A DNA stretch of 6,448 bases from Myxococcota bacterium (lineage in GTDB: Bacteria > Myxococcota > UBA4151): positions 1 through 6,448 of the forward strand of contig JAPKCE010000112.1 of NCBI GenBank assembly GCA_028823075.1, read 5' to 3'. Of the stretch, positions 1-6,297 are shown piece by piece. The notes under the pieces are model-generated. The model saw only the letters and a list, made by a program, of their open reading frames with translations, made no database searches and was not told the DNA's origin. Position 1 is the first letter of the stretch; each line of letters starts with the position of its first letter. The position numbers were made by a program, and so were the translations under genes.

Positions 1-739
1 CAGCATCGGTGGCGACGGTTCAACGCGCATCGCTGCGGGGCTCATGGACGGCGGACTGCCGGTGATCGCTATACCGAAAACCATCGATAATGATGTCGAA
101 GGTACGGACGTCACCTTCGGCTTCGAGTCGGCCTTGCACTGCGCCACCGACGCACTGGACCGGCTGCGAACCACCGGTGAGAGTCATCGCCGAGTGATGG
201 TGCTTGAGACCATGGGCCGTGATGCAGGCTGGATCGCCCTAACGTCAGGAATAGCGGGTGGCGCCGACATCATCGTCATCCCCGAAATCCCCTACGATAT
301 CAAAGTTATCGGGGAGCAAATAGCCAGCATGCGCGGCAGGGGACGCAGCTATGCACTCGTCGTGGTCGCCGAAGGGGCGCGGCCCAAGGATGGAACCGCT
401 CTGTTTCGCGACCCCGAAAGTGCTCGCCTCGGCGGTGTCGGCTGGGCTCTAGCGCGGCAAATTGAAGAGCACACCGGTATCGAGAGCCGCGCCACCCAGC
501 TCGGGCATTTGCAACGCGGCGGCAGCCCGAGCCCCGTTGACCGGGTGCTCGCTACCAGCTTTGGAGCCGCCGCGGCGCGCTGCGTGATGGCCGGGCAGTG
601 GAACGTCATGGTCGCATTAAAAGAAGGCAAGATAACCACCGTTCCGATCAGCGAAATTGCTGGTAAAATCCGTGTGGTTCCTCCTAACCATTCCTTGCTC
701 ATGACGGCGCGATCCCTCGGGGTCTGTATGGGAGCCTAG
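1..739 (+). CDS. pfkA: 6-phosphofructokinase, C-terminal part (5' end outside window)
   Basis: Phosphorylates fructose 6-phosphate to fructose 1,6-bisphosphate, the committing step of glycolysis, in the cytoplasm. The reading frame is open from base 2 and shows 245 residues; family members are about 320-360 residues, so roughly the first 100 are missing. Visible motifs are GGDGS (bases 8-22, phosphoryl-donor site), PKTIDND (74-94, first Asp is the catalytic base), MGR (212-220, substrate loop) and LGHLQRGG (500-523, fructose 6-phosphate site). The Gly in GGDGS rather than the Asp of GGDDT enzymes points to ATP rather than pyrophosphate as donor. The Lys in PKTIDND replaces the Gly of E. coli PfkA and is the pattern of the actinobacterial-type group III enzymes. 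The gene ends four bases before a Ser/Thr kinase gene, as in the M. xanthus pfk-pkn4 pair, so control by phosphorylation is plausible. The family call is secure; ATP as donor is inferred from motifs. Confidence 0.95.
   Translation, partial: SIGGDGSTRIAAGLMDGGLPVIAIPKTIDNDVEGTDVTFGFESALHCATDALDRLRTTGESHRRVMVLETMGRDAGWIALTSGIAGGADIIVIPEIPYDIKVIGEQIASMRGRGRSYALVVVAEGARPKDGTALFRDPESARLGGVGWALARQIEEHTGIESRATQLGHLQRGGSPSPVDRVLATSFGAAAARCVMAGQWNVMVALKEGKITTVPISEIAGKIRVVPPNHSLLMTARSLGVCMGA
731..734 (+). promoter_or_regulatory. Ribosome binding site for the kinase gene
   Basis: GGAG lies inside the last codons of the phosphofructokinase gene, 9 nt before GTG 744. It supports GTG as the kinase start, since the G-loop of the kinase begins only about 15 residues later and no other start fits better. 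The position means that kinase translation probably depends on ribosomes finishing the upstream gene. Confidence 0.6.
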
Positions 740-743
740 AGTC

Positions 744-2456
744 GTGGACCCGGAACAACTCGGCGGTTTCGAAATCAAAGATCTCGTTGGTGAGGGCGGT
801 ATGGGCATGGTCTACCGTGCTCGAGATCAGCGGCTAGACCGCGATGTAGCGGTCAAAGTTCTGCATCCTGCTCTCGTCGCTAGCGCCGAAGGTCGCGCCC
901 GCTTTCGCGCCGAGGCGAAGGCGGTCGGCAGACTTGCGCACCCGAACATCGTACAGGTTTTTCATTGGAGCGAAGAGCAGGATGATCGCCAGTTTTTGGT
1001 GATGGAATTCCTCGAAGGCGAGACCCTGCGCGAACTCATGGATCGAACCCATTTCAGCCCCCCCGAGTCGCTGCTCAGTGTCGCCATCCCGCTGACTAAA
1101 GCGCTGCTCCACGCACATAGCCATTCGGTGGTGCACCGTGATATTAAGCCGGGCAACGTGATGGTGGGCAAAGACGGAGCGGTTAAGCTGATGGACTTCG
1201 GCATCGCTCGGCTCGACGACAGCCACGGCCTGACCATCACCGGAGCCCTCGTCGGATCGCCAGCACATATGGCTCCCGAGGTGATCAACGGACTGCGCGC
1301 CGACGAACGCAGCGACCAGTTCAGCCTAGGTACGGTGCTCTACGAGATGGTCACCGGCACGAACCCCTTCGACGCCCCCAACGCAGCTGCGATCTTTCGC
1401 AAAGTCGACAAGGGAGAATTCGTACCCCTGAGCCGAGCAGCGCCATCGCTCAACTCCAGTCTGGCCGAGGCGATCGAGCAACTGATGGAGCGCCAACCAG
1501 CCGACCGTTACGACGGCTTACAACAATTCCTAGACCGCATGGAATTGGTGACCATCCCCTGGCTAGGGAACTTACAACGCTCGGCTCAGCAGTTGGTGCA
1601 AAGCCCTCAAGTGACCACGGCTGCCTGGCGTGACCAACAGGTGCTGCGACTGAAAGAGGCTACCGAGGACGCCATGCGTAACCGCCAATGGCCCGAAGCC
1701 GTCGCGCTGGCCAACCGGGTCGTAGCATTAGACCCCGATCAAAGCGAACTGTTGCGCCAAGTGAGCGGCGCCGCGAACCGCCCTTGGCTGAGACCTTTGG
1801 TGGTTGTCGGGCTTGCCCTGACCCTGCTCGCTACCGCCGGTTCACAGTGGATGTTGGATCGTATGACGCAGGCGAACGTGACCGCCGCACCTCCCGAGAG
1901 CGAGTCACGAAACCCGAACTTTCGCCAGCGCACGATAACGGCTCCCGAGAAGATAGCCGCCCCCTCCGGTGAGACGGCCGAAGTTGAACCGAAGCAGGGG
2001 GTGATCTTGCATAACCTGAGCATCGAAGTGTTCCCTTGGGCCGAGGTTTGGATCAACCAAAAGCGGGTAAGTGCCGGCTCGCGCCGCCATCTGCTCAGGC
2101 TGCCGCGCGGCGAGCACCATCTCGAGTTGCGTCACGACCTCGCGGCACCAGTAAAGCGCGTGGTGCGCTTGCCTGGCGGCGGCTTAGGCGGCGGCCAGGT
2201 GCTGACCACAAAGATTCGCCGTTTTCGACCCGCTCGCCTGAGCGTTGCATGCGATTCAAAGGCTACCCTGACCACACTTGGACAGCGGTTTTCGCTCCTC
2301 AAAGGCAACAACGAGGTCAAAATACAGCTCAGCGATGGAAGTTTTCGCGAAAGCGCCAGCCTAGTGTATGAGGGCAACGACTGCAGGCGGCGTTTCGACC
2401 TGCAATTTGAAGCAGGTGGATTACACCATTGGCAAGTGGATTGCTCCTCACCTTAA
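744..2456 (+). CDS. Transmembrane Hanks-type Ser/Thr protein kinase with PEGA domain (Pkn4-like position)
   Basis: Transfers phosphate from ATP to Ser/Thr of proteins. It has 570 residues with a GTG start. The cytoplasmic kinase domain (about 8-265) has a Gly-rich loop (GEGGMG, 16-21), VAVK with Lys38, a probable alpha-C Glu57, HRDIKPGN (131-138, catalytic Asp133), DFG (151-153) and APE (177-179), so all catalytic residues are present. The P+1 segment reads GSPAHMAPE instead of the common GTPxYMAPE. T164 and T166 are possible activation-loop sites. A TPR-like helical pair follows (about 306-337), then one membrane helix (about 349-367). The outer part has a Pro/Glu-rich linker, a PEGA domain (about 421-478, with PWAEVWINQK and LPRGEHHLEL), a Gly-rich turn (478-484) and a second beta-rich, perhaps degenerate PEGA-like segment (497-570) with Cys503, Cys547 and Cys567. 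The outer part is the likely sensor. Phosphofructokinase next door is the best substrate candidate by analogy with M. xanthus Pkn4. Confidence 0.95.
   Translation: MDPEQLGGFEIKDLVGEGGMGMVYRARDQRLDRDVAVKVLHPALVASAEGRARFRAEAKAVGRLAHPNIVQVFHWSEEQDDRQFLVMEFLEGETLRELMDRTHFSPPESLLSVAIPLTKALLHAHSHSVVHRDIKPGNVMVGKDGAVKLMDFGIARLDDSHGLTITGALVGSPAHMAPEVINGLRADERSDQFSLGTVLYEMVTGTNPFDAPNAAAIFRKVDKGEFVPLSRAAPSLNSSLAEAIEQLMERQPADRYDGLQQFLDRMELVTIPWLGNLQRSAQQLVQSPQVTTAAWRDQQVLRLKEATEDAMRNRQWPEAVALANRVVALDPDQSELLRQVSGAANRPWLRPLVVVGLALTLLATAGSQWMLDRMTQANVTAAPPESESRNPNFRQRTITAPEKIAAPSGETAEVEPKQGVILHNLSIEVFPWAEVWINQKRVSAGSRRHLLRLPRGEHHLELRHDLAAPVKRVVRLPGGGLGGGQVLTTKIRRFRPARLSVACDSKATLTTLGQRFSLLKGNNEVKIQLSDGSFRESASLVYEGNDCRRRFDLQFEAGGLHHWQVDCSSP
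2343..2352. repeat. 10-bp perfect palindrome, possible activator site
   Basis: TTTCGCGAAA is a perfect 10-bp palindrome, with one further matching pair after a mismatch (G2341/C2354). Its centre is about 84 bp upstream of the -24 element at 2431, within the range where sigma54 activators usually bind. Against this, it encodes ordinary residues of the kinase, and the related TTCGCGAA also occurs inside the activator gene near 4383, so it may be chance. Whether any regulator binds it cannot be told from the sequence. Confidence 0.2.
2382..2417 (+). promoter_or_regulatory. Alternative inverted repeats overlapping a ribosome binding site
   Basis: Three related 6-nt arms are present. TGCAGG (2382-2387) is complementary to CCTGCA (2399-2404), with an 11-nt loop. 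ACCTGC (2398-2403) is complementary to GCAGGT (2412-2417), with an 8-nt loop. The middle arm can therefore pair with only one partner at a time. The downstream hairpin covers the AGG of the ribosome binding site for TTG 2429; the upstream one would free it. This could couple expression of the TPR gene to ribosomes moving through the end of the kinase gene. The arms are short and lie in coding sequence, so the role is inferred. Confidence 0.3.
2414..2420 (+). promoter_or_regulatory. Ribosome binding site that decides the TTG start of the TPR gene
   Basis: AGGTGGA lies 8 nt before TTG 2429, a good spacing. The competing in-frame TTG at 2441 has only AAGTGGA directly abutting it, which is too close to work. 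An in-frame stop (TGA 2408-2410) limits the choice upstream. The site is inside the kinase gene. Confidence 0.5.
2429..2445 (+). promoter_or_regulatory. Candidate sigma54 (-24/-12) promoter
   Basis: TTGGCAAGTGGATTGCT matches the sigma54 consensus YTGGCACGNNNNTTGCW at every defined position except one (A for C at 2435). The invariant GG (2431-2432) and GC (2443-2444) are separated by exactly 10 nt. Transcription would start near 2456, at the kinase stop codon. A transcript from here would carry the sigma54 activator gene and the lipoprotein genes, and would start inside the TPR gene. Scanning the other TGGC sites of the window by eye found no comparable match. It overlaps coding sequence, so function is unproven. 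Confidence 0.45.
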
Positions 2457-3094
2457 TTCTTAGTCTGGGCGCCGACCTGGACAGCATACGTCAGGCCTTT
2501 GAGCTTGGCCAATGTAAGACCGTCATCGGTCAGCTCGACAAGGCTTTGGCCAAGACTAAAAGCCGAGCAGGGCGTGGCGAGGTGTACCGTTTAGCCGCGG
2601 TCTGCGAATATCGAGCACAAAAATTAGACGCTGCTAGCCACTTTGCGCGCGCCGCGCTGCGCTTAGCTCCAGGCCAAGCGCTCGACCCCTTTTTGAGCCC
2701 TCCCCAAGAGCGAAGTTGGTACCAAAAGCTACTCGACGAGGTACCCCCGCCCCAACCCACCGTGGTCGAGAGGGTGGTCACGGTGGTGTCTCATGTTCGG
2801 CATTATCGCTGTTTAGCTCCTTTGGGATATTGTCATTGGTCACAAAACGAGATGCGCAAAGGCCTGACCTTGGGCAGCTTACAACTCAGCGGCTTGGGCC
2901 TTAACATCTTTTCTTGGTGGATGGCCGAACAACAACGCGATCCGCTTGGCTATGTGCAAGAAGGTCGTGTTGCCGACTTAGAGCGCTGGACCTTTCTACA
3001 ATACACTGGCGCGGCAATTGGCCTTTCTGCCCTCACCGCCGATCTGTGGATGACGAGAAAGGAGCGTAAGGATGCCCTTCCTTCAAGTCCCTGA
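2429..3094 (+). CDS. TPR-like protein with two C-terminal membrane helices, function unknown
   Basis: 221 residues; the specific function is not recognised. TTG 2429 is chosen because of the well-spaced AGGTGGA upstream. The first 15 residues (hydrophobic run ending in SLGA) look like a short signal peptide but lack basic residues at the front, so export is uncertain. Residues about 18-86 form helix pairs like tetratricopeptide repeats (for example LAAVCEYRAQKLDAASHFARAAL), followed by a Pro-rich linker (106-110). Residues 129-145 (LAPLGYCHWSQNEMRKG) resemble the P-G-Y-x-Q-x-x-N-x-x-x-KG module seen in hydrophobic C-terminal regions of deltaproteobacterial TPR proteins. Two membrane helices follow at about 145-166 and 188-207, with a basic tail (RKERKD). 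It overlaps the kinase gene by 28 nt and the activator gene by 23 nt. Its place between a membrane kinase and a sigma54 activator suggests a signalling or envelope scaffold role, which is inference. Confidence 0.8.
   Translation: MASGLLLTLILSLGADLDSIRQAFELGQCKTVIGQLDKALAKTKSRAGRGEVYRLAAVCEYRAQKLDAASHFARAALRLAPGQALDPFLSPPQERSWYQKLLDEVPPPQPTVVERVVTVVSHVRHYRCLAPLGYCHWSQNEMRKGLTLGSLQLSGLGLNIFSWWMAEQQRDPLGYVQEGRVADLERWTFLQYTGAAIGLSALTADLWMTRKERKDALPSSP
3058..3064 (+). promoter_or_regulatory. Ribosome binding site for the sigma54 activator gene
   Basis: AAAGGAG, 7 nt before ATG 3072, is one of the best ribosome binding sites in the window and fixes the activator start. It lies inside the upstream gene. 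The activator may therefore be translated well even without coupling, which matters if a sigma54 promoter upstream makes a shorter transcript. Confidence 0.75.
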
Positions 3095-4829
3095 CGGCAC
3101 AAATCACGAGCTTTATCGTCCGTTGAGCGTCATCGGCACTGGCGCCGGTTGTGACCTTCGCTTGCCCGAACTCAACGGCATCGCTGCCGGCCACTTTCAA
3201 TTATTACTCGAAGGCGGATGCCATCGACTCCTGGCGCGATCGGCGACTCGTGTGAACGGCGCCAAAGTTAAAGAGACCTTACTCAGCGACGGCGACCGCA
3301 TCGATGTCGGGCCTTTGCAATTGCTCTATTTGAGTCAAATGCACGCAACCTCGGAAAGTGAGGCTGGCAACGAAACTGTGGGTGCCCAAGACCTCGATCG
3401 CCTCATCCAGTTCGCTCGGTTCGTCCAAGATGGAGCCAACCCGAGCACCCTACTCGATGCCTTGCTCGAGCATTGCGTCGCAGTCGCCGAGGCCGACAGC
3501 GGCTATATCGTGCTGCTCGATGAGGAGGGCCCACAAGTGGCGGCGCGCAGCGGCAAAGCCGAAGGCACTTCCGAGCCCGTTCTTCTCTCCGACACCATGC
3601 TAAAAGAGGTCGAAGGCCGGCGCGCCCCGCTGCTCGTGGCCGATGTTTTGGACAACACGCTTTTTGCCAATGCCCAATCGGTAATCGATTTGCGCTTGAG
3701 AGCGGCGATCTGCATGCCCTTTTGGGTCGATGGACAGCTCAGAGGCCTGCTTCATCTCGGCGCATCGAAAGCCGTGCATCGCTTTGAGCCATCAACCTTA
3801 AAAGTGCTCGAAGTGTTCAGCGCACAGGCGGGTATTCTGGTCGCTTTAGCCGAGCGGCTCGAGAGCCTAGAGGCCGAGCGTGCGGTGTTACGCAAACGTC
3901 TCGACGAAGTGCGCTCCGGACGACTTATCGGCAGCTGCTCGGCCATGGAAGCTGTGTTTGAGCGGATCGAACGCTTGGCCTCGGCCGATGCTCCGGTGCT
4001 CATCCTTGGCGAGACCGGTACCGGTAAGGAGTTAGTGGCTCAGGAACTGCACGAGCGCTCGCCGCGTAAACATCGCCCCTTCCTGGCGCTGAACTGCGGT
4101 GCCATTCCCGGCGAGCTTCTTGAAAGTGAGCTTTTTGGTCATCGTAAAGGCGCTTTTACCGGAGCCGTTAGCGAACGCAAAGGTCGCCTTCTCGAGGCCA
4201 ACGGCGGCACCGTTTTGCTCGATGAAATCGGCGAAATGCCTCTACCGCTCCAGGTGAAACTTCTGCGCGTTTTACAAGAAGGGACGGTGACGCCCGTCGG
4301 TGGCGACCGTTCCATACCTATCAACCTTCGATTTTTAGCCGCTACCCATGTTGACTTAGAAGCGGCAATCGTCAGCGGAGATTTTCGCGAAGACCTCTAT
4401 TACCGACTGCGCGTTGTCGACATCGAATTACCGCCCTTGCGACAGCGCGGCGATGACGTTTTGTTGCTCGCACGCGCCTTTCTCGCCGAACAGCAACTCG
4501 CCTGGGCCCTAAGTCCAGACGCAGCGGCCGCGCTGCTGCAACATGACTGGCCCGGCAACGTACGTGAATTGCGCAACCGCCTACAACGCGCCGTGCTGAT
4601 GGGCGACCGCAGCGAACGTATTCTTCACGTTGAAGACCTTGGAATTGAAGCGGACAATGTCGGCGGTTCGACGCTAAGCGATGCTGTCGAAGCGTATAAA
4701 ACTAAGCTAATTCTCGAAGCGGTTGCGCGCTGCGGCGGCAACCGCACCCAGGCTGCCTCACAGCTCGATATTGACCCGCGCACCATCTACCGACATCTAA
4801 ACCGCCCAATTTCTGGGCAGACACCATGA
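3072..4829 (+). CDS. FHA-GAF sigma54-dependent enhancer-binding transcription activator
   Basis: Uses ATP hydrolysis to open promoters held by sigma54 RNA polymerase. It has 585 residues. An N-terminal FHA fold (about 1-88) keeps His41 and the VNG loop (61-63) but has Thr23 and Ala38 or Ala39 where the phosphothreonine-binding Arg and Ser are expected. A GAF domain (about 107-258) has the typical SVIDLRLRAAICMPF core; its ligand is unknown. A heptad-like coiled coil (about 256-282) leads to the AAA+ domain (285-525). That domain has Walker A GETGTGKE (313-320), the sigma54-contacting GAFTGA loop (360-365), Walker B VLLDE (381-385), FREDLYYRL with arginine-finger candidates (438-446) and WPGNVREL (493-500). 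A Fis-type helix-turn-helix closes the protein (about 534-578). There is no receiver domain. FHA-bearing activators are known in M. xanthus as links between Ser/Thr kinases and sigma54, so the kinase two genes upstream is a natural input. Target promoters are unknown; the candidate at 2429 would mean autoregulation. Confidence 0.96.
   Translation: MPFLQVPDGTNHELYRPLSVIGTGAGCDLRLPELNGIAAGHFQLLLEGGCHRLLARSATRVNGAKVKETLLSDGDRIDVGPLQLLYLSQMHATSESEAGNETVGAQDLDRLIQFARFVQDGANPSTLLDALLEHCVAVAEADSGYIVLLDEEGPQVAARSGKAEGTSEPVLLSDTMLKEVEGRRAPLLVADVLDNTLFANAQSVIDLRLRAAICMPFWVDGQLRGLLHLGASKAVHRFEPSTLKVLEVFSAQAGILVALAERLESLEAERAVLRKRLDEVRSGRLIGSCSAMEAVFERIERLASADAPVLILGETGTGKELVAQELHERSPRKHRPFLALNCGAIPGELLESELFGHRKGAFTGAVSERKGRLLEANGGTVLLDEIGEMPLPLQVKLLRVLQEGTVTPVGGDRSIPINLRFLAATHVDLEAAIVSGDFREDLYYRLRVVDIELPPLRQRGDDVLLLARAFLAEQQLAWALSPDAAAALLQHDWPGNVRELRNRLQRAVLMGDRSERILHVEDLGIEADNVGGSTLSDAVEAYKTKLILEAVARCGGNRTQAASQLDIDPRTIYRHLNRPISGQTP
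4804..4818 (+). repeat. Small hairpin before the first lipoprotein gene
   Basis: GCCCA (4804-4808) and TGGGC (4814-4818) form a perfect 5-bp GC-rich stem with a 5-nt loop, ending 7 nt before ATG 4826. There is no U-tract, so it is not a terminator. The region has no good Shine-Dalgarno sequence. The hairpin could limit independent initiation, so that the lipoprotein is made only by ribosomes ending at the overlapping TGA. It is short enough to be chance. Confidence 0.25.
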
Positions 4830-5431
4830 TTTTGATGTCCTTAACCTCCATCGACAGTTCTGAAACTTCAAGAGCTTACACGACCCTTTCGAGTTTGGCC
4901 TGCGCCGTGCTCTTGATCTTGCAAGGCTGCTTAGCCCCTGTGGATGGACCCATCGTGAGCGCTAATCCCCCGGCAAATAACCAACCCCCAGCGATTTTGC
5001 CGAGTCAGATCAACCCGGCCGCTGGAGTCGTCAGCCTCAATGCCAATTGTGCCGAACACATCTTCCAACTGGGCGTCATCGAGGAGCAAGACCTCCAAGA
5101 CCGCCTCTTCATTCGCTGGTTCATCGATTATGACGAAGTAAGGTCCCCCTTTGTCATGCAAGAAAACCTGCTCGGCAGCGAACAGACCGACAGCGCCCGT
5201 GAAGCGCCGAACTTTGTACTTGAACCGGACAGCCCGCTGCAGTTTCCACGAGGCTACCAAACAGCGCCAAACGGCTACCATATCCTCGAGGCCTTAGTGT
5301 CGGACCGCAATTATGAACCGGGCGAACCGCCTAACCGCAAAGTCCCGGATGAGGCGCGCGTCGATCGCGCTTGGTGGCTGTTGCGCTTCAGTGACGACAT
5401 ACCCTGCGCGGACAACGGAGGTCAGCCATGA
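4826..5431 (+). CDS. Predicted outer-membrane lipoprotein, beta-rich, function unknown
   Basis: 201 residues, family not identified. ATG 4826 forms an ATGA overlap with the activator stop; ATG 4835 in the same frame is an alternative. The N-terminus is unusually long and polar (residues 1-18, Arg16), then a hydrophobic run (about 19-34) leads to the lipobox LQGC with Cys35 as the lipidation site. Residue 36 is Leu rather than Asp, which in proteobacteria favours sorting to the outer membrane. A Pro/Asn-rich linker (about 37-66) is followed by a globular part with alternating hydrophobic residues, including FIRWFIDYDE (95-104) and GYHILEALVSDR (150-161). This looks like an Ig- or cadherin-like beta sandwich. 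Cys75 and Cys194 are the only mature cysteines besides the lipidated one and could form a disulfide. The tail (194-201) is polar. A binding or structural role at the cell surface is inferred from location only. Confidence 0.8.
   Translation: MILMSLTSIDSSETSRAYTTLSSLACAVLLILQGCLAPVDGPIVSANPPANNQPPAILPSQINPAAGVVSLNANCAEHIFQLGVIEEQDLQDRLFIRWFIDYDEVRSPFVMQENLLGSEQTDSAREAPNFVLEPDSPLQFPRGYQTAPNGYHILEALVSDRNYEPGEPPNRKVPDEARVDRAWWLLRFSDDIPCADNGGQP
5417..5421 (+). promoter_or_regulatory. Ribosome binding site for the second lipoprotein gene
   Basis: GGAGG sits 6 nt before ATG 5428 and confirms that start, which also yields a textbook lipoprotein signal peptide. Unlike the preceding lipoprotein gene, this one combines a strong site with an ATGA overlap. 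Confidence 0.75.
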
Positions 5432-6297
5432 GATACCTTCTCGCCGTCTTCCTTATCAGTACCTTGAGCGCCTGCGAATCCTTCTTCACCCTACCCTGGC
5501 CCGGTGAAGACGAAGCGCTAATCATCTGTAACAGCGAAAGCCCATGTCCTCCGGAAGAGCATTGTTCGTTCGGACGTTGCACGGATGTCAGACAAGGCTT
5601 TCGCACCGTCGCCATCGCGGTGCGCGACTCGGATAAGGTGCAGCAATTCCTCAGCGTCAACCTCAGCCAGAGCACCGACCAAGATGTTACCTTGCACAGT
5701 GAGCGCAGCTTCTCCGGACAGCTACGAACGGATGAGAACAAAGGGATTCCGGCGGCCGTTGTGGCTCGGTTACAGAACTCTATTGAAGGCCATCCTGTGC
5801 TGCGTGAAGTCCAAACGGACGAAGAGGGAAACTTCGAACTCATACTCACTGAGGGGGTCGTCTGGGAGCTCGATATTACGCCAAATAGCGATCAAATACC
5901 TGCCCCCCCACGCCAAATCTTGAGTCAGCGAATCAGTGATACACCAGTCGCTATCATCCTGCCGAACGGGCCCGACTATCCTGTATATACCGGACAGCTT
6001 GTCGATGCCGAGGGACGGCCATTGAGCAGCCTGCGCGAGTTGCGAGCCCCTGGGGTCTTGAATGCTCAAGAATTAAGCCTCGCGGTGCTCGATGCGCATG
6101 GCAGACACGTCGGCAGTAATCCCATGATCTCAGAGAACGGCAGCTTCCAGTTTAAAGCTCATCCGGACACGGAACAGGTACTCTTGCTGCTGAGGGGCCG
6201 ATCACCTTGGCAACCTGCGGCAGTTTCGCAGTTGATGAACCTTAATCGCGATGACACCAACCTCGGCCCGGTCATGTCGACCATCCAATCGATGTGA
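5428..6297 (+). CDS. Predicted lipoprotein with Cys module and carboxypeptidase-regulatory-like beta domains
   Basis: 289 residues. The signal peptide is canonical: Arg2, a hydrophobic run 3-13 and lipobox LSAC with Cys16 as the lipidation site; Glu17 at +2 does not predict inner-membrane retention by the simple Asp rule. A small module at 34-51 has four Cys (34, 40, 46, 51) in the form C-x5-CPPEEHC-x4-C, resembling the disulfide-rich C..CP...C...C units common in myxobacterial surface proteins. Two segments look like carboxypeptidase-regulatory-like beta sandwiches: about 94-141 (FSGQLRT, then VQTDEEGNFELIL) and about 187-256 (YTGQLVDAEGRPL, then ISENGSFQFKA). Each shows the pattern G-x-L, variable insert, then (D/E)xxGxF. 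Such domains usually mediate structure or ligand contact rather than catalysis, and no enzymatic motif is visible. The gene overlaps its neighbours by 4 nt on both sides, so it is probably co-translated with the previous lipoprotein and may form a surface complex with it. Confidence 0.82.
   Translation: MRYLLAVFLISTLSACESFFTLPWPGEDEALIICNSESPCPPEEHCSFGRCTDVRQGFRTVAIAVRDSDKVQQFLSVNLSQSTDQDVTLHSERSFSGQLRTDENKGIPAAVVARLQNSIEGHPVLREVQTDEEGNFELILTEGVVWELDITPNSDQIPAPPRQILSQRISDTPVAIILPNGPDYPVYTGQLVDAEGRPLSSLRELRAPGVLNAQELSLAVLDAHGRHVGSNPMISENGSFQFKAHPDTEQVLLLLRGRSPWQPAAVSQLMNLNRDDTNLGPVMSTIQSM

Noticed and set aside
834..1288. Long minus-strand open frames opposite the kinase domain
   Set aside because: They are antisense shadows of a fully motif-bearing kinase domain, have no recognisable domains or binding sites, and are expected in moderately GC-rich coding DNA.
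2036..2371. Arg/Ala-rich + strand open frame inside the kinase gene
   Set aside because: It is an alternate frame of the PEGA region with composition typical of a shadow frame; no binding site or motif supports it.
4036..4051. Possible sigma54 promoter (TGGCTCAGGAACTGCA) in the activator gene
   Set aside because: Spacing is right, but it has three mismatches at defined positions and lies in the conserved codons after the Walker A motif, so the match is explained by protein sequence.
4895..4911. Possible sigma54 promoter (TTGGCCTGCGCCGTGCT) in the first lipoprotein gene
   Set aside because: GG and GC are correctly spaced, but three consensus positions differ, including the first T of TTGC; too weak to call.
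5388..5849. 153-codon minus-strand open frame opposite the second lipoprotein gene
   Set aside because: The + strand frame has a strong ribosome binding site, a lipoprotein signal and operon overlaps; the antisense product is low-complexity and has no recognisable motif.
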